Below, piece after piece: positions 33,002 through 44,452 of a stretch of 64,000 nt of DNA; within the stretch, counting starts at the first letter, position 1; every line of letters starts with the position of its first letter. The position numbers were made by a program, and so were the translations under genes. The notes beneath the pieces are model-generated. The model did not search any database, was not told the origin of the DNA, and was given only the letters and a program-made list of their open reading frames with translations. The DNA lies in contig NC_090744.1 in NCBI RefSeq assembly GCF_036898095.1, positions 95,517,495 to 95,581,494 of the forward strand. The letters are read 5' to 3'. The stretch is from Palaemon carinicauda (lineage: Eukaryota; Arthropoda; Malacostraca; Decapoda; Palaemonidae).

Positions 33002-33183
33002 TACCGAGAACTACTTTCTTAGGAGTTACCTGTAATCTCCTTTCTACCGACCAGAGTTTTGTGTAGTATACCCTAAAACCCGTTTTCTATGGAGGGCTAT
33101 CTCGGGCGTAAGAGAACGTGCCCCGAGGGTAGCTTTTGCGCTAGGTCGAGGTCCGCCTGGGTCGTGAATGTCAGTAAGTTCTT
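33002..33183. repeat. DIRS-5 3' inverted terminal repeat
   Basis: The sequence from gagaactactttcttaggag to gtgaatgtcagtaagttc is the near-perfect inverse of 39101-39282 over about 180 bp. Confidence 0.85.
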
Positions 33184-33244
33184 CGGATGTTGCACAATTC
33201 TCGCAAGGGCAGAGAGGCACTCGGGGAAGGTAGGGAGGGCCATT

Positions 33245-33345
33245 ACCCGAAAGTAGTTCTCGGTAAGTATGTTAGGAAAAATAAAAATTACTTAAAATTT
33301 TTTATTTGTTCCAACACGAATACTTACCTCGAACTACTTTCTTAG
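33245..33345. repeat. DIRS-5 internal complementary region
   Basis: It joins the complement of the left end (gttaggaaaaataaaaatta) to the complement of the right end (tgttccaacacgaatacttac). This is the DIRS circle-junction template. Confidence 0.78.
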
Positions 33346-33594
33346 GAGACTTACACTTTAGGAGGTGGGAGTGCCTTTCTGACCTTCAGACCCAGTAAGC
33401 GGAAGCCAAGAGGCCTAGGTATAAACAAAACATACTAGGAAAACGGACGATAGGGTAACTACACAAAGAGCTCACATTAGTGTCTAAGTACTCACCCTTT
33501 GAAAAACTTCTTCTGATGTTGAATCCAGTAACGCAGTTGCGGAGAACGTGTTATCCAATGGTTACAAGAGGATTATCTCCGATAAGGATAGGGA

Positions 33595-33690
33595 AAAACA
33601 GGGAATAGGGTGAAAGGGAACGAACCTGTGTCTCCCGGTTTGCTATCCACGATTGAGCCTGGGGCTTTTACCGTTAAACCACTTGGAGCG
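33595..33690 (-). other. tRNA-like sequence at the end of the DIRS-5 YR gene
   Basis: On the minus strand tggtttaacgg fits the RNA polymerase III A box, and ggttcgttccc, which starts about 55 bp downstream, resembles a B box with one mismatch. The YR stop codon lies inside the A-box-like segment. No convincing cloverleaf was found, so this may be a tRNA-derived fragment or chance. Confidence 0.3.
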
Positions 33691-34800
33691 CGGAGATGAC
33701 TGTTCCAATGGAGAACCCGTCTAAGGACTTCCTCGAATAGTCCTTGAGGTAATGGGCAGTAAAGGTTGACTGGTTAGACCAGGTACCTGCCCGAAGGATC
33801 TGACCTACTACCATGTTTTTCTCAAAGGCTAAGGACGTACTCAGACCCCTGATGTCATGGGGTTTGGGGACGCCTGGTAAGGCCAGAGCTTCTTCCCTGT
33901 AGGCCCTGGCAATAACTTGTCTCAACCAGAAGGAAATGGTATTCTTGGATACCTGTTTCTTAGTAACACCTGTGGAGACGAAAAGGCTCTTGATGCCTGG
34001 CCAGAGATGAGCCGTCCTTTCAAGGTATTTTCTAATGGCACGGACCGGGCATAATTTCAAATCCTCAGCATTCCCCGTCCTAGGGATAGCTGGTAGAGAG
34101 AAACCTTCGAATTTTGGATCCCAGACAGCTGGGTTCTGGGTCTTCGCCACAAAAGAAGGAACGAACTTGAAAGATATTTCCTTCCACCCCCTCGAATGAG
34201 AGACGTCATAAGACAGCCCATGGATCTCCCCTACTCTTTTTGCGGAAGCCAAGGCTAGCAAAAAGACTGTCTTGAGAGTTTGAGAGTGAGATCCCTGTCT
34301 ACGATATCTTTCATTGGTTCGAAGGGGGGGCCACTTAACATCTTCAGGACCCTAGCTAAGTCCCACTGAGGCACCCTAACTGCTTGTGGGGGGCAGGACT
34401 GCTCGAAGCTCCTGACAAGCATCGAGATGTGCCTAGAGGAACCCAGGTCGATGCCCTTCAGGAGGAAGACTTGACCCAAGGCACTCCTTTTATAGCTGGG
34501 ATTGACATTCCTATTTTGTCCCTGAGATATACCAGAAAGTCTGCTATGTCTGGGACCGAGGCTTTGAGGGGTTTAATGTGCCTCAAAGCGCACCACTTCG
34601 TGAAGGAGGCCCACTTAGCTTGGTAGACCGCTGCCGACGACCTTCTCAGGTATAGCGACATCCTCTTAGCAGTAGCTGATGAATACCCCTCCTTCTTCAG
34701 GAGTCGCTCGATAGTCTCCAGGCGTGAAGACGTAGAGACTGTGGGTTGTCGTGAAATCTGAGAAAATGCGGTTGTTGTAGAAGATCTGACCTGTCGGGGA
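33674..34800 (-). pseudogene. DIRS-5 tyrosine recombinase, two frameshifts
   Basis: Three frame pieces make the domain. The N-terminal core-binding part, up to ADFLVYLRDKIGMSIPAIKG, is in the frame that ends at 34458. VLKMLSGPPFEPMKDIVDRD is at 34479-34255. The catalytic part at 34261-33674 has ALASAKRVGEIHGL (box I Arg), HDIRGLSTSLAF (HxxR), TWSNQSTFTAHYLKDYS (Tyr nucleophile). All catalytic residues remain. An overlapping open frame continues upstream across RNase H to 36296. Confidence 0.83.
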
Positions 34801-34813
34801 GTGGCCACGGAGG

Positions 34814-36577
34814 TTAACTCGCCAGGTCTTTTAGGTCTGCGAACCACTCTCTCTCCGGCCACCAGGGCGCTACCAAAGTCATCCTTAAGTTCCGGGCAGT
34901 CCTTACTCTGTTGAGTACTTGCCTTATCAACGTGAAGGGGGGAAAAGCGTACACGTCTAGGTTGTCCCACCTGTGCTGAAAGGCATCCTCCAAGGCTGCC
35001 TTCGGGTCTGGGACAGGAGAACAATACACGGGAAGTTGCGCGTTCAGTTTGGTTGCAAAGAGGTTCATCACCGGGGAACCCCAACGTTGGATGATGAGCT
35101 TGGCTACTTCTGGAAGGAGGGACCATTCTGTCCCTACTATTTGACCCATCCTGCTGAGACCGTCTGCCAGCACGTTCTTTTTCCCGGGGATGAACCTTGC
35201 TAATAACACAACCTGGTTCGTTTCTGCCCAATCTAGTATCTCTAGGGCGAGATCGCACAATTCCCTTGATTTCAAACCTCCTTGTTTCTTTATGTACGCT
35301 ACCACTGTGGCGTTGTTGCACATCAACGCCACAGTGTTTCACCTTAGTAGATCGACGAAGTGTAGGCAAGCTTTCTGGACTGCCTTCAACTCTAGGACAT
35401 TGATGTATAGGTTCTTTTCCCCGTCCACCCAGGTTCCTCTCGCTGTCTCGTCGAGGAGATGGGCTCCCCATCCCTGGTTGGAGGCGTCTGTGAACAGAAG
35501 TAACTCGGGAGGGTCGTTCGCGAAGGGCATCCCCTTGAGCGAGTTCGATCGGCAATGCCACCATTCCAGGGAGGGCATTGTGTTTGGAAGGACTGGGATT
35601 AGTTCTTGTTGCGAGTCCAGTTGGCACCAGAGGTTCTTCAGGTTCCATTGGACGGCTCTGAGCCTGATTCTCCCTTGGGGAACCAGTTTTTCCGACACCA
35701 GATGCCCTATTAGTCTTTGCCAGTCCTTCGCTCTCCTGGGTTGCCGCGACAGGAACGGACGAAGGATCTCCATCAGATTGCTTATTCTGTCTTCCGAAGG
35801 AAATGCTTTTCCCAGAAGGGTATCTAGTGTCATCCCCAAATAGGTCATTCTGGTGGAGGGGGATAGGTTCGATTTTTCCGGGTTGATCACGATACCCAGA
35901 TCCTTGCAAAACTGGAGAAGTTTCATCCCTTGCTCCTTCAAGACGTCCTTCGAGGAGGAAAGAAGCAACCAGTCGTCCAGGTACCGGATGAGGCGAATGC
36001 CTCGTTCGTGAGCCCACACTGAGACTGTCGTGAAGACTCTCGTGAATACCTGGGGCGCTGTTGACAATCCGAAGCAAAGGGTCTTGAATTGCAGGATCTG
36101 GGTACCCCATTTCACCCGGAGAAACTTTCGACTCGAGGAGTGGACCGGAATTTGGAAGTAAGCGTCCTTGAGGTCTATGGTCATCGTGTAATCTTTCTCC
36201 CTCAAAGACAGCAGGACTGACTTCGGAGTGTCCATTTTGAAGTCTGTCTTCATTATGAATTTGTTGAGAGCCGACAGATCTATAACCGGCCTCCACCCCC
36301 CCGGGTCGCTTTTTCCACCAGGAACAGACGACTGTAGAAACCTGGACCTGGGTGTAGGATCTCCTCCATGGCGCCCTTCTCCAACATGGAGGACACCTCC
36401 TCTTGAAGGGCGGCCCTCTTCAACGGATCCTTGGGTACCAGCCACTCCGACCGGATGGCCGGAATTAGAGGGGGGGGTTCTGCTAAGAACGGTAACCTGT
36501 AGCCCTCCTTCAGTACGGACACTGTCCAGGGCTCTGCTCCGTGAGCTTTCCATGCTTGCCAATATAGTCTGAGGCAT
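34814..36577 (-). pseudogene. DIRS-5 reverse transcriptase, RNase H and methyltransferase-like region
   Basis: It contains GGWRPVIDLSALNKFI, TIDLKDAYFQIPVH (motif A Asp), TLCFGLSTAPQVFTRVF and IRYLDDWLLL (YLDD). RNase H has LLFTDASNQGWGA and VLELKAVQKA. A TGA at 35339-35341 interrupts the frame, which continues in register with LMCNNATVVAYIKKQGG, LADGLSRMGQ, MNLFATKLNAQ and VYAFPPFTLIRQVLN. Upstream, the frame shifts at a run of seven C (about 36296-36302), joining RT to the gag frame. Confidence 0.83.
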
Positions 36578-38921
36578 CCCCCAACCTGAGGCTTGGGCAG
36601 GGATAGGGGGCCTCCCACTCTATCTCCTCCTGGAGGAGCGGCCTGAACGGCCTCTCCTGGAGGCAGAATAACCTGTTCTAAAGGAGGCTGAAGCTGCCGG
36701 GGCTCCTCTACGGGGGGGGGGGCTGAGGCCCAGGAGGAAGAAGGAGCTTCTCTCTTCGTCATGCTAGGAGAGGCCTGAGACGTCGCGGCACTATCTGAGA
36801 CTGACCTCTTGTAGGGCGATCTCCTTACCGGCGTAGGCCTGGGCGTGTTTAATTCTTTCCTTTTAGACACCTTCTCCATGATCGCTTCCAAGTCCTTTAA
36901 GGGGAACAAGGAGTCACCCCACAAAGGAAGGCTCCTTATGGCCCTCGCCTCTCTGTCTGGGATCTTCCGGGACACCTTCGCCAGGATGGTGTCTCTCTTG
37001 CGAAGCACCCAATTCTCTGTCAGGGCGAGGGACTGGTAAGTCAGGAACTTAAGAGTCTTGCCCCCGGAGGTGATAAGCTCCCTCAGGAGGCTTTGTTGTT
37101 CCGGGTCTGTCGGGTCAAAAGTAGCTTGCACCCCTACTAATGTGGAAGCCCACCAGTCTAGCCAAGAGGAGACGTGTACTAGGTCCCTAGACATTTCCTC
37201 CATCATCGCAGCCTCCGATGGAGAAAAACAGACTGGGGCTGAAGAGGCTCTGTCCTCCGAGGCGCCCTGCCCCAGAATGTCGAGAGAAGGTTCTACTTTG
37301 CAGGCTCCCGGCCATCGTCCTTCTGGTACATAGACCTTGCTCTGCGTTTTGAGCCCCTGGAGCAACTTAGAAGAGCTCTGAGTCTTGGGGGCTTCGGCAT
37401 TACCTGCCACCACTCTATCCACGTGCTCCTGTCCCAGGACGAGATCCCGGGCTACAGGAAGAGCCAGGGAGGTTTTTGGCTGGGCAGGAGCCTGCATCAA
37501 CCGGATAAGGCTGGACCTCTAATAGTCCTCGTCGGTAGCCGCCGGTTCTTCGATCTTGTGATGTCTCCTGATTAGGCCAATTACTCTTCTATAGGCCGAT
37601 TCCTCCGTCGGGGAACCCTCTCTACCGTCGGCCGAAGCCTCGGCTTGAGCCCGGGGAGCCGGGTCACCGGGCACTCCCACCGGGCGCCTTGGTCCTGGCA
37701 CCACAGGCACTCCCCTGCAGAGGTACTGGTCCTCCCCGGCGGAGGTCTCCGCACCAGGGGCGGGGGTTAGGACAGGCATCGCCGAACCGGCGAGGACTAG
37801 TGTCCGATCATGTTCCCTGGAGGACGAGGACGCGGATCCCGTGGGCTGACCCGACAGCGGGAACCGTTCCTTAAAGTCCGAGGGCCGCACCAGCTGGGCT
37901 GGTTCGGCCAGGCTGCCCGTAAGGAAGCGCGGTTCCCCCCGCTGGGCGGGGTGAACCGGAGGCTTCGCGGTCTTACGCCTGCCTGCAGAGGCCTTCTCGC
38001 GTTTCTCCCTGCGAGGGTCATAATGTCTGGAGGATGGTCTCCTTGGCGAGAAATCCCTGGACCGCCGGTCCGGGGAACACTGTATCTCCGACTTACGGGG
38101 TACGAAAACCCAATCACCATCGGGTGACCTACTCCTCCTGTGTTTCCTCCGTGGAGAGAGGGACCGCCTCCTGCTGTACCTGGAACGGGATCTTGAGCGG
38201 GAACGCCTGCTCTTGGACCGCTCCCTCCGACGCCGATGTTTTCTCCTGGCTTCCTCTCCCGACGAGAAAGACTCCTCCGAAGAGCCCGACGTCACTGTAC
38301 CTACCGTACGGCGGGCGGGAGCGGGGCCCGCGGGGGACTTCGCGACTCGTTGTGTACCCGAGGTAGAGGGTTGCAGGAAGGCTTCAGGAACTTCCGTGAG
38401 AGGGGTTGGAAACGAGGGTTGGCGCCCAACACTAGGGAACCAGGAATCCAGGCCCTCTTCCATCCGCATAGGGGACCTACCTGGTGTCTTAGGAAGCTTC
38501 CATCCGAAGGCATCACTCCCTGCGGAACCTAACTTACCCTGGTTGTCGCCGCCTGCCGAAGAACCTGAAACACAGGCCCACGAAGGGGGCGAAGACACAG
38601 AAACAACATTGCTACACCACAAGGGGTCATCGGAGGAAACGTGCCCCCCAAGCACAAGGGCCGAGTCTCCAGAGCTCCCTGACACAGCACTACCGGGCTC
38701 CTCACTAGCCCGAGAAGGCCCCGCAACCCCCACTTCACATTCTCGTAACGCACCCACTGAATATCACTCCAACCAACACACTCGAGGCACGTATCCAAAG
38801 ACGAACAAACTTTGCCCCTACAGGAAGAGCAAAGGGAGTGAGGGTCCACTTCAGGTTTGGAGAGGAACGCTCCACACGATTTTCTGGCTCTAGGCCCAGG
38901 ACAACGGCGGATCTGCTCCAT
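36285..38921 (-). pseudogene. DIRS-5 gag (fused in frame to RT start), broken
   Basis: It starts at 38921 with MEQIRRCPGPRARKSC and a Cys/His cluster (C7, C16, H28, C31, C34, C39, C45, C48) closely spaced as in DIRS-1. A frameshift near 38755 moves it to the frame of 38757-37519, which is Arg/Ser-rich. A stop at 37519 is followed by the frame of 37500-36280 carrying ALTENWVLRKRDTILAKVS and GDSLFPLKDLEAIMEKVSKR and then, without a break, RT motifs LYWQAWKAHG and GPGFYSRLFLVEK. So gag and RT share a frame here. Confidence 0.75.
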
Positions 38922-39100
38922 AACGCACAAACACAAGACACAGGAACGCAGGGAATCAAAGGAATACACTTGGGAAGCACAAGGAAGGGTAGTGAACAAA
39001 CAGGAACACAAGGGATAAGCACAAGTTACCACGCGGTAAACACGTGGCGCACACAAAGGGTCGAGAGACGAGAGCGACGTGGTGACACGTCGCGACCAGA

Positions 39101-39282
39101 GAACTTACCGACGCTCACGACCCAGGCGGACCTCGACCTAGCGCAAAAGCTACCCTCGGGGCACGTTCTCTTACGCCCGAGATAGCCCTCCATAGAAAAC
39201 GGGTTTTAGGGTATACTACACAAAACTCTGGTCGGTAGAGAGGAGATTACAGGTAACTACTAAGAAAGTAGTTCGAGGTAAG
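39101..39282 (-). repeat. DIRS-5 5' inverted terminal repeat
   Basis: The inverse of 33002-33183. It is followed by agtattcgtgttggaaca up to the junction near 39300. Confidence 0.85.
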
Positions 39283-39300
39283 TATTCGTGTTGGAACAAT

Positions 39301-39754
39301 CTCGGATTCATTTAAACAATCGTCTCTGAAGAAACACACTAAATTCGTTTCCTCAATAGCAAATGTCTTCTTAAACAATTGAAAATCCTTATGAATCAAA
39401 TAAATAACTATACATGATTTGAGATTCTAACATGATATATCTAAGGAACCTGAGTTCATATCTTACCATTACTTTCCAGGAAGAAATTAAGAAAGTCACA
39501 TTTATGTTTAACAGTTAATTTTGTACAACAATATTCCTATGGGGATTGGATCATAAACAGTCATTCGTCATTAGATAAAAAGTAAAGTACCATTAGGTTA
39601 CACAGGCTTCCCTTCATTACCAAAGAATACATTTGATTTGTTCTAATGTTTAAAAGCTCTATAATTTATCCTGCATCATTTGCAATGAATTGAATGTCTT
39701 CAAGTTTTAATCCTAAGGTCTGGTCAACAGAATATTTGCCAATTAAGTAATTAC
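39301..39754. other. ELYS intron, no recognised feature
   Basis: AT-rich sequence between DIRS-5 and exon f. Confidence 0.5.
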
Positions 39755-39873
39755 CTGATACCATTGATTTATGTCAAATACAGCCAGATAGTGGCTGAGT
39801 TTAAGGGATCCCTCGACTAGTACTTTCCCTGCCCATCCAAAGAAGCACAGACTCTGTTCAGGAACTGGCCCAG
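39755..39873 (-). CDS. AHCTF1: ELYS exon f (beta-propeller, FDIN motif)
   Basis: It encodes GPVPEQSLCFFGWAGKV and then YLAVFDINQWYQ, matching VYLGLFDINRWYHAQM at the end of the vertebrate propeller. The acceptor is tgtatttccag and the donor is gtaatt. It ends in phase 0, and the next exon begins with AQMP, the same junctional residues as in vertebrates, although a 6.3 kb DIRS element lies in the intron between them. Confidence 0.9.
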
Positions 39874-39959
39874 CTGGAAATACAAAAAGAATAATAGAAT
39901 GCAGTACACAATTGGAACAGGAAGTAAACAAAGATCATCTAAAATCTCTATAGGGTTTT

Positions 39960-40100
39960 TATTTTCATTCCAAAAGTTTATTATTATTATCATCAATTTT
40001 AATAGCCAAGCTACAAACCTGGTAAGAAAAGCAGAATTCTACGAGCCCAAGGCCTCACAAATATTTTTATTTCAAGAGTTTACTCACCAATTCTCTCAGC
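39960..40100 (-). repeat. LINE 3' end remnant
   Basis: A diverged copy of the LINE 3' end: TTATTATTAT-type tail, then agccaagctacaaacctgg and agcagaattctacgagccca. The orientation is minus. It lies in an ELYS intron. Confidence 0.6.
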
Positions 40101-40288
40101 TAATATTAATCACAAGTAATTTCTAGCTAGAAATTAAAAAGTACTGCATTTTCATACTGAAAATTTCTTTTGATAAATTCATCCAAAAAAAGCATCAAGC
40201 CTAAAAAGAAAGCTTATGAATACAGGTCTATTGATAAACTAAGGTGTTACTCTATTAGAATAAAGGATAATTTATGAGAATAACTTAC

Positions 40289-40594
40289 AGTCTTCATCTG
40301 GTGTGGCTAGAGTGGAAATTCCAGCAGATGCCCCCGGGGTCATGGTAGAGTTATGTATTGCCTGCTGAACCGTCATGGCAACAAACACACAGCTGGGTAG
40401 AGGTGGCTGGCCCTTAAGACCTAGTCCCCCCGTAGCAGTGAATTCAAATCTTGGTGAAATAGACGCTAACCCTTGATACCAGAGGCCATGTCCTTCTATC
40501 CAAAGTTTCTTATCGTAATTCATGGCATACATAGTACATAGTGCAGCCATGGGAGTCTCCCTCTTATGTTTCTCTTGCTTTTCAATATGTCCAT
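40289..40594 (-). CDS. AHCTF1: ELYS exon e (beta-propeller)
   Basis: It encodes DGHIEKQEKHKRETPMAA through GISTLATPDED. It spans the propeller segment between the QEPENDP strand and the FDIN motif. Residues such as LWIEGHGLWYQGL fit the GQILYEGLEYCEERY region of vertebrates. The acceptor is tattgacag and the donor is gtaagtt. At 306 nt it is the longest exon found. Confidence 0.85.
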
Positions 40595-42187
40595 CTGTCA
40601 ATATACATAGAGCATTATCATATAGAAAGTTTTCAAGTCAATTCACCAAGAATATTTTAATAAAATCTTGAACTCAACGTTCATCATCAAAGGTTTTCAA
40701 ATTTTATCTAATAAGGTATTTCTGGACAACTGTATCTGGGAAAATTATACTCAATTTTATCATTTCTAAAAACAGAATTCTTTATTTTTTATAACAAAAA
40801 TACAAATAAAATTCTTTCTCTGGAAATAGGCTAAGGCTGACAAAATCCAGTATTTATACCTGTACTGCATAACTAAACGTGAAGAAAAATTGGGGAGCAT
40901 GTTAACTTGATATAGATCAATATTTTGTTATTTACACACAAATATGATATGACCAATTTGTCACCTTTCTAAAATATTTACCATATAATTAGCACTCAAT
41001 CTTTGTGGGAGTTAGGTAACAGAGACCGCCATGAAAATAAAAAAGCCAATAATTATTGGTGCCACAGGGTCAGTGAACTAACTAATACCCCTTAATCAAT
41101 CAGCCACTGCGTATCGACTAACTCCCTAAATAAAGCACTACAGTGTTTTCACGTAGTCCACTTACGGTAAATGTTCAATAGTGCCCAATTTTAACATCCT
41201 TTCCGTCATAAAATCATCTAAATAAAATAATTTTAAATTTCATTCTATTCTTTTCACAATCCCAATTTATTAAAACTTAACTATTCAATTATATAGGAAT
41301 AAGTTTAATGTTATTAATAATTTAATAAGTAGGATTTTTACTATTCCCAAAAACTTTAATCTATTATATCTTAATTTATTTTCTTTCCTTTTATAATTTT
41401 TATTTAATTATATCCCATTAATATATTTTAAATCTTTCTTGTGCAAATTACAAACATTGTACTGTAGTTAAATACATAGATTGGAAAGACAAGACTACTC
41501 CATATTTAGTACAAAATATAAAACAAAAATTTCCATTCTTTCTTCTTTTCCTTTCTCCTTTCCATTTCTGCTATTCATACATTTTCATTGTTCATTCACA
41601 TCTACGTTTATTACTTATACCCTTTCTTATTGCCTTTCTTATTGCGTATTATCGTTATTCCCTTTCTTATTTCTTCTTATGATCTTCAGTACTTCTCACG
41701 ACGTATGTATTAATCTTATCTAACAGAGATTCTGTATTGACAAATGTACAGCATTAAACTTTGTATATTGTTTCCCATATCTTTCTTTACTCTCCCTGAA
41801 GACTTTAACCTTGACTGAGCAACACCTGGGAGGATTACTCTACTTATAGTCACTATACAACCTGCCTTACATTGATTTGTTTGATTGATAAAGAAATGTT
41901 TTTTCTCTACCTATCCTTTAACAGAAAAGTATGCACTTTTTTACACTTCTGAAGATAGCATAACCCAAGTATATGAAATATGTTCTGTTCTACTTTTCCT
42001 TTATTTTCAGTTAAGAAGCAAAGAACCAGACCGAACCTAGGGTCAGGAAAAAATCTAAGTTATCATTAATTATTTGACTTCATTGAGTTAACTGGTTGCA
42101 AAATTAAAATTCATTTCTTTTGTTTGCCATGGTGCCTGATACTGGAATTAAAAATTAATATTTAGCATACTGTAGTGATATATAATA
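40595..42187. other. ELYS intron, no recognised feature
   Basis: AT-rich, low-complexity intron sequence with several T-rich tracts. No exon or element recognised. Confidence 0.45.
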
Positions 42188-42600
42188 CCATGTAATATAA
42201 AAGGGATTTTGACGAAGGAAAAATCTATTTCTGGGGAGAGACCTGTGGCTGCCGGTGAAAAGAGTCCTTCTTATATATCTTTTCTGATAAAACCTTCCAA
42301 TTATACCAGAGAAAGATAAAAGCATGGAATGCTGAGGTTACAACCCTCGCGCGAGCACCTTTTGGGTGTCGTGTATAAAGCAAAGGCGCGTGAAATCCAC
42401 TATTCACAGGTTGTCTTCCATTTAGTTAATTCCTTCGTCAAAGGGATGGGCCGATACAAAGGCCCAAGCCAACCACCAGCGCCACACCACCCACGCCACG
42501 ACGCGAGCGCCATCTGAACAACATCCTTCGTTTTGGACTGGTTAGTTTGGAATTGTTTTGTGGTGCTCTCGACCTTTTTTATCATTCGTGGATTTATTTC
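42188..42600. repeat. Unclassified, comparatively GC-rich repeat-like block
   Basis: A compositionally distinct block beginning gggattttgacgaaggaaaa and ctatttctggggagagacct, with gcgcgagcaccttttgggtg and a CACC-rich stretch. It looks like a dispersed non-autonomous element, but no clear terminal repeat was found. Confidence 0.4.
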
Positions 42601-43169
42601 ATCATGTCCGAAGCTCCATCTTCACACATTCCAATGTTAAGTACCATAGTTTGTTTTGACAGCTTTTTATAGTACCGGGCTTTTGTTTTATATCCAGTAT
42701 AGTAATTTATGATTTTCATTAATGCATATTATCAAATATTTAAAGACTATACAAGTCTCTTTTAATAATTTCCATCATTAAAATTTCTATTGAATGGATT
42801 TATCAGAGAATAGTTTACAAATGATGGCTATAAAGTTACGCATATTTGCTATTTTACAGTCAATTATTAATGTTATCCTGGGTAGTATAATGTTATACAG
42901 GACAATAGAAAATGTAAAAAGTTAAGAAAGAAACGGAGAACAAGAAAGTCACACTAGGCAGAAATCTTAACCGTGACGACTCCAAAAAGGTCCGTAGAGA
43001 ATATTTTAATTCCTCACATTTTTTTAATCTACATATGCGGAATATTTGAATCCAAGAAGACTGGGGCCTGTCTGGAATTTGATTTTAATATTCTTGATTT
43101 TCCTGAAGTTATTATTCTTTACATTGTGTTACAGTATGGTACTCTATATGGATGCGATACTAAGTATCA
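42601..43169. other. ELYS intron, no recognised feature
   Basis: AT-rich intron sequence with nothing recognised. Confidence 0.45.
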
Positions 43170-43439
43170 AGTTGTCCCCAAGGGTTTATTTTTTTCAAGC
43201 ACATTTTGCAGTATATATTTTTTTTTTTAATTGCTCTAACAGCCTTAATTTTTGTCATAGAGAGGTCAGGTTGGTCTCATTCTCTTGGAAAATGCCTGAG
43301 GTTTCTCAAAAAATTATCAAATATGTGCAAAAAAAATGTAAATAGCAGTTTTTTGCAAGGACGTACCGGTACGTCCATGGGGGTAAAGGGATGAGTTTTG
43401 TGAAACGTACCAGTACGTCCTTTGGGGGCAAAAGGGTTA
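43170..43439 (-). mobile_element. piggyBac-like element end (one terminus only)
   Basis: The right end reads gggggcaaaagggttaa. Inverted, this is TTAA followed by CCCTTTTGCCCCC, the form expected of a piggyBac-type terminus. Just inside are two imperfect palindromes built on ggacgtaccggtacgtcc. No matching left end was found in the window, so it is a fragment or a diverged copy. Confidence 0.45.
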
Positions 43440-43637
43440 AGCATCACTACAATATGATTGACAAAAAAAGTTTTTCAAGTATCAAGTTGTATTTAAACAT
43501 CACATCAATATGATTTACAAAAGAAAAGGTTAAAAAACTTTATCAAACTGAAAATAAAAACTAAATAATCAGAAATGAGGCAACCAAGTTCAGTGGAACA
43601 TAAACCTAACCCAATATAATACAATACATATACAAAC

Positions 43638-43756
43638 CTGCAAAATTCCAACTCCTACAAAGCCACAAGTAAACAAAGTTCTTGGGATCATTTTCTGGCT
43701 CCTGACATGCAAAAGAATGCACTGGTGGGACATTATCCTCATAAGGACTTGTACAA
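43638..43756 (-). CDS. AHCTF1: ELYS exon d (beta-propeller)
   Basis: It encodes CTSPYEDNVPPVHSF and then QEPENDPKNFVYLWL, nearly identical to the QEPENDPRNCCYLW stretch of human ELYS, which makes this one of the strongest matches in the window. The correct frame is not the longest open frame here. The acceptor is ttcattccag. The donor gtttgta is weak; an alternative donor 19 nt earlier (gtagga) cannot be excluded and would remove a few poorly conserved residues. Confidence 0.85.
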
Positions 43757-44452
43757 CTGGAATGAAAAATAATAGATTTAGCAACATTAAGTACTCAAGA
43801 TCTTCCACAAATATCTTACAATAAATAATAACCTTAGAGCTCAATTAGTACAATTCTTTTATCCTTATAATGCAGTTTCTTAGCTTGATGCTTTCATATC
43901 GCCAAAACAATACTTAGATGACTAAGCTTGCGAAGTTCAGCTTATTACATCATCAATTATGACCCCTGACCAAACAAAACTTTTCAATTATTTACCAAGG
44001 CAACTGTCACACAAGAATTTGCACATCTTTTAAAAAGTGAACACAGGGAGATGATATTGCTCTCAGACCTATAACACATTCCAGAATAAAGCAGTCCCTT
44101 CAAATGAGGGATTCCATTTTAGGGATCCAAAAAGTAGCTCTGATGAACAGAGATAGGAATAAAATTAAATTGATGCAAAGTAAATTGCAAATAGAATAGA
44201 ACTGCAACCCAATGGGACTAAAGTCTAAATACCAAGTCTGTATGGAATAGCACTAGTCTTCACCGTCATCCACATGGTATTACTGTACTTGCATTCTTTG
44301 AAAGTTTCATCATAGACTTGTATATAGACATAAGGTCCATACTCATACTAAAAAAAAATAAAATTTACTCATAATATATGAAAAATCGTAAAAAAGGGAC
44401 AAGACTATTCGAAAACCTGTTCATTGACAGTTACTATAGAAAAAGTACTTAC
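43757..44452. other. ELYS intron, no recognised feature
   Basis: AT-rich intron sequence, nothing recognised. Confidence 0.5.

Larger units (their letters stand above)
32966..39300 (-). mobile_element. DIRS-5: GC-rich, divergent DIRS-like retrotransposon, full length
   Basis: A complete copy: 5' ITR (39101-39282), gag (38921 to about 36600), RT/RNase H/MT (about 36700-34814), YR (34800-33674), internal complementary region (33245-33345) and 3' ITR (33002-33183). The proteins are clearly related to those of DIRS-1 to -4 but distant, and gag and RT share one frame. It carries about five small lesions. GC content is far above that of the surrounding intron, which suggests a recent arrival. Confidence 0.85.

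Noticed and set aside
34458..36296. The first 400 codons of the 612-codon frame as a separate protein
   Set aside because: They overlap clear RNase H codons in another frame; only the C-terminal part has recombinase similarity. The overlap itself is reported as a finding.
37519..38757. Arg/Ser-rich frame as a host SR splicing factor
   Set aside because: It lacks an RNA-recognition domain, lies between DIRS-5 ITRs and continues the gag Cys/His cluster across one frameshift.
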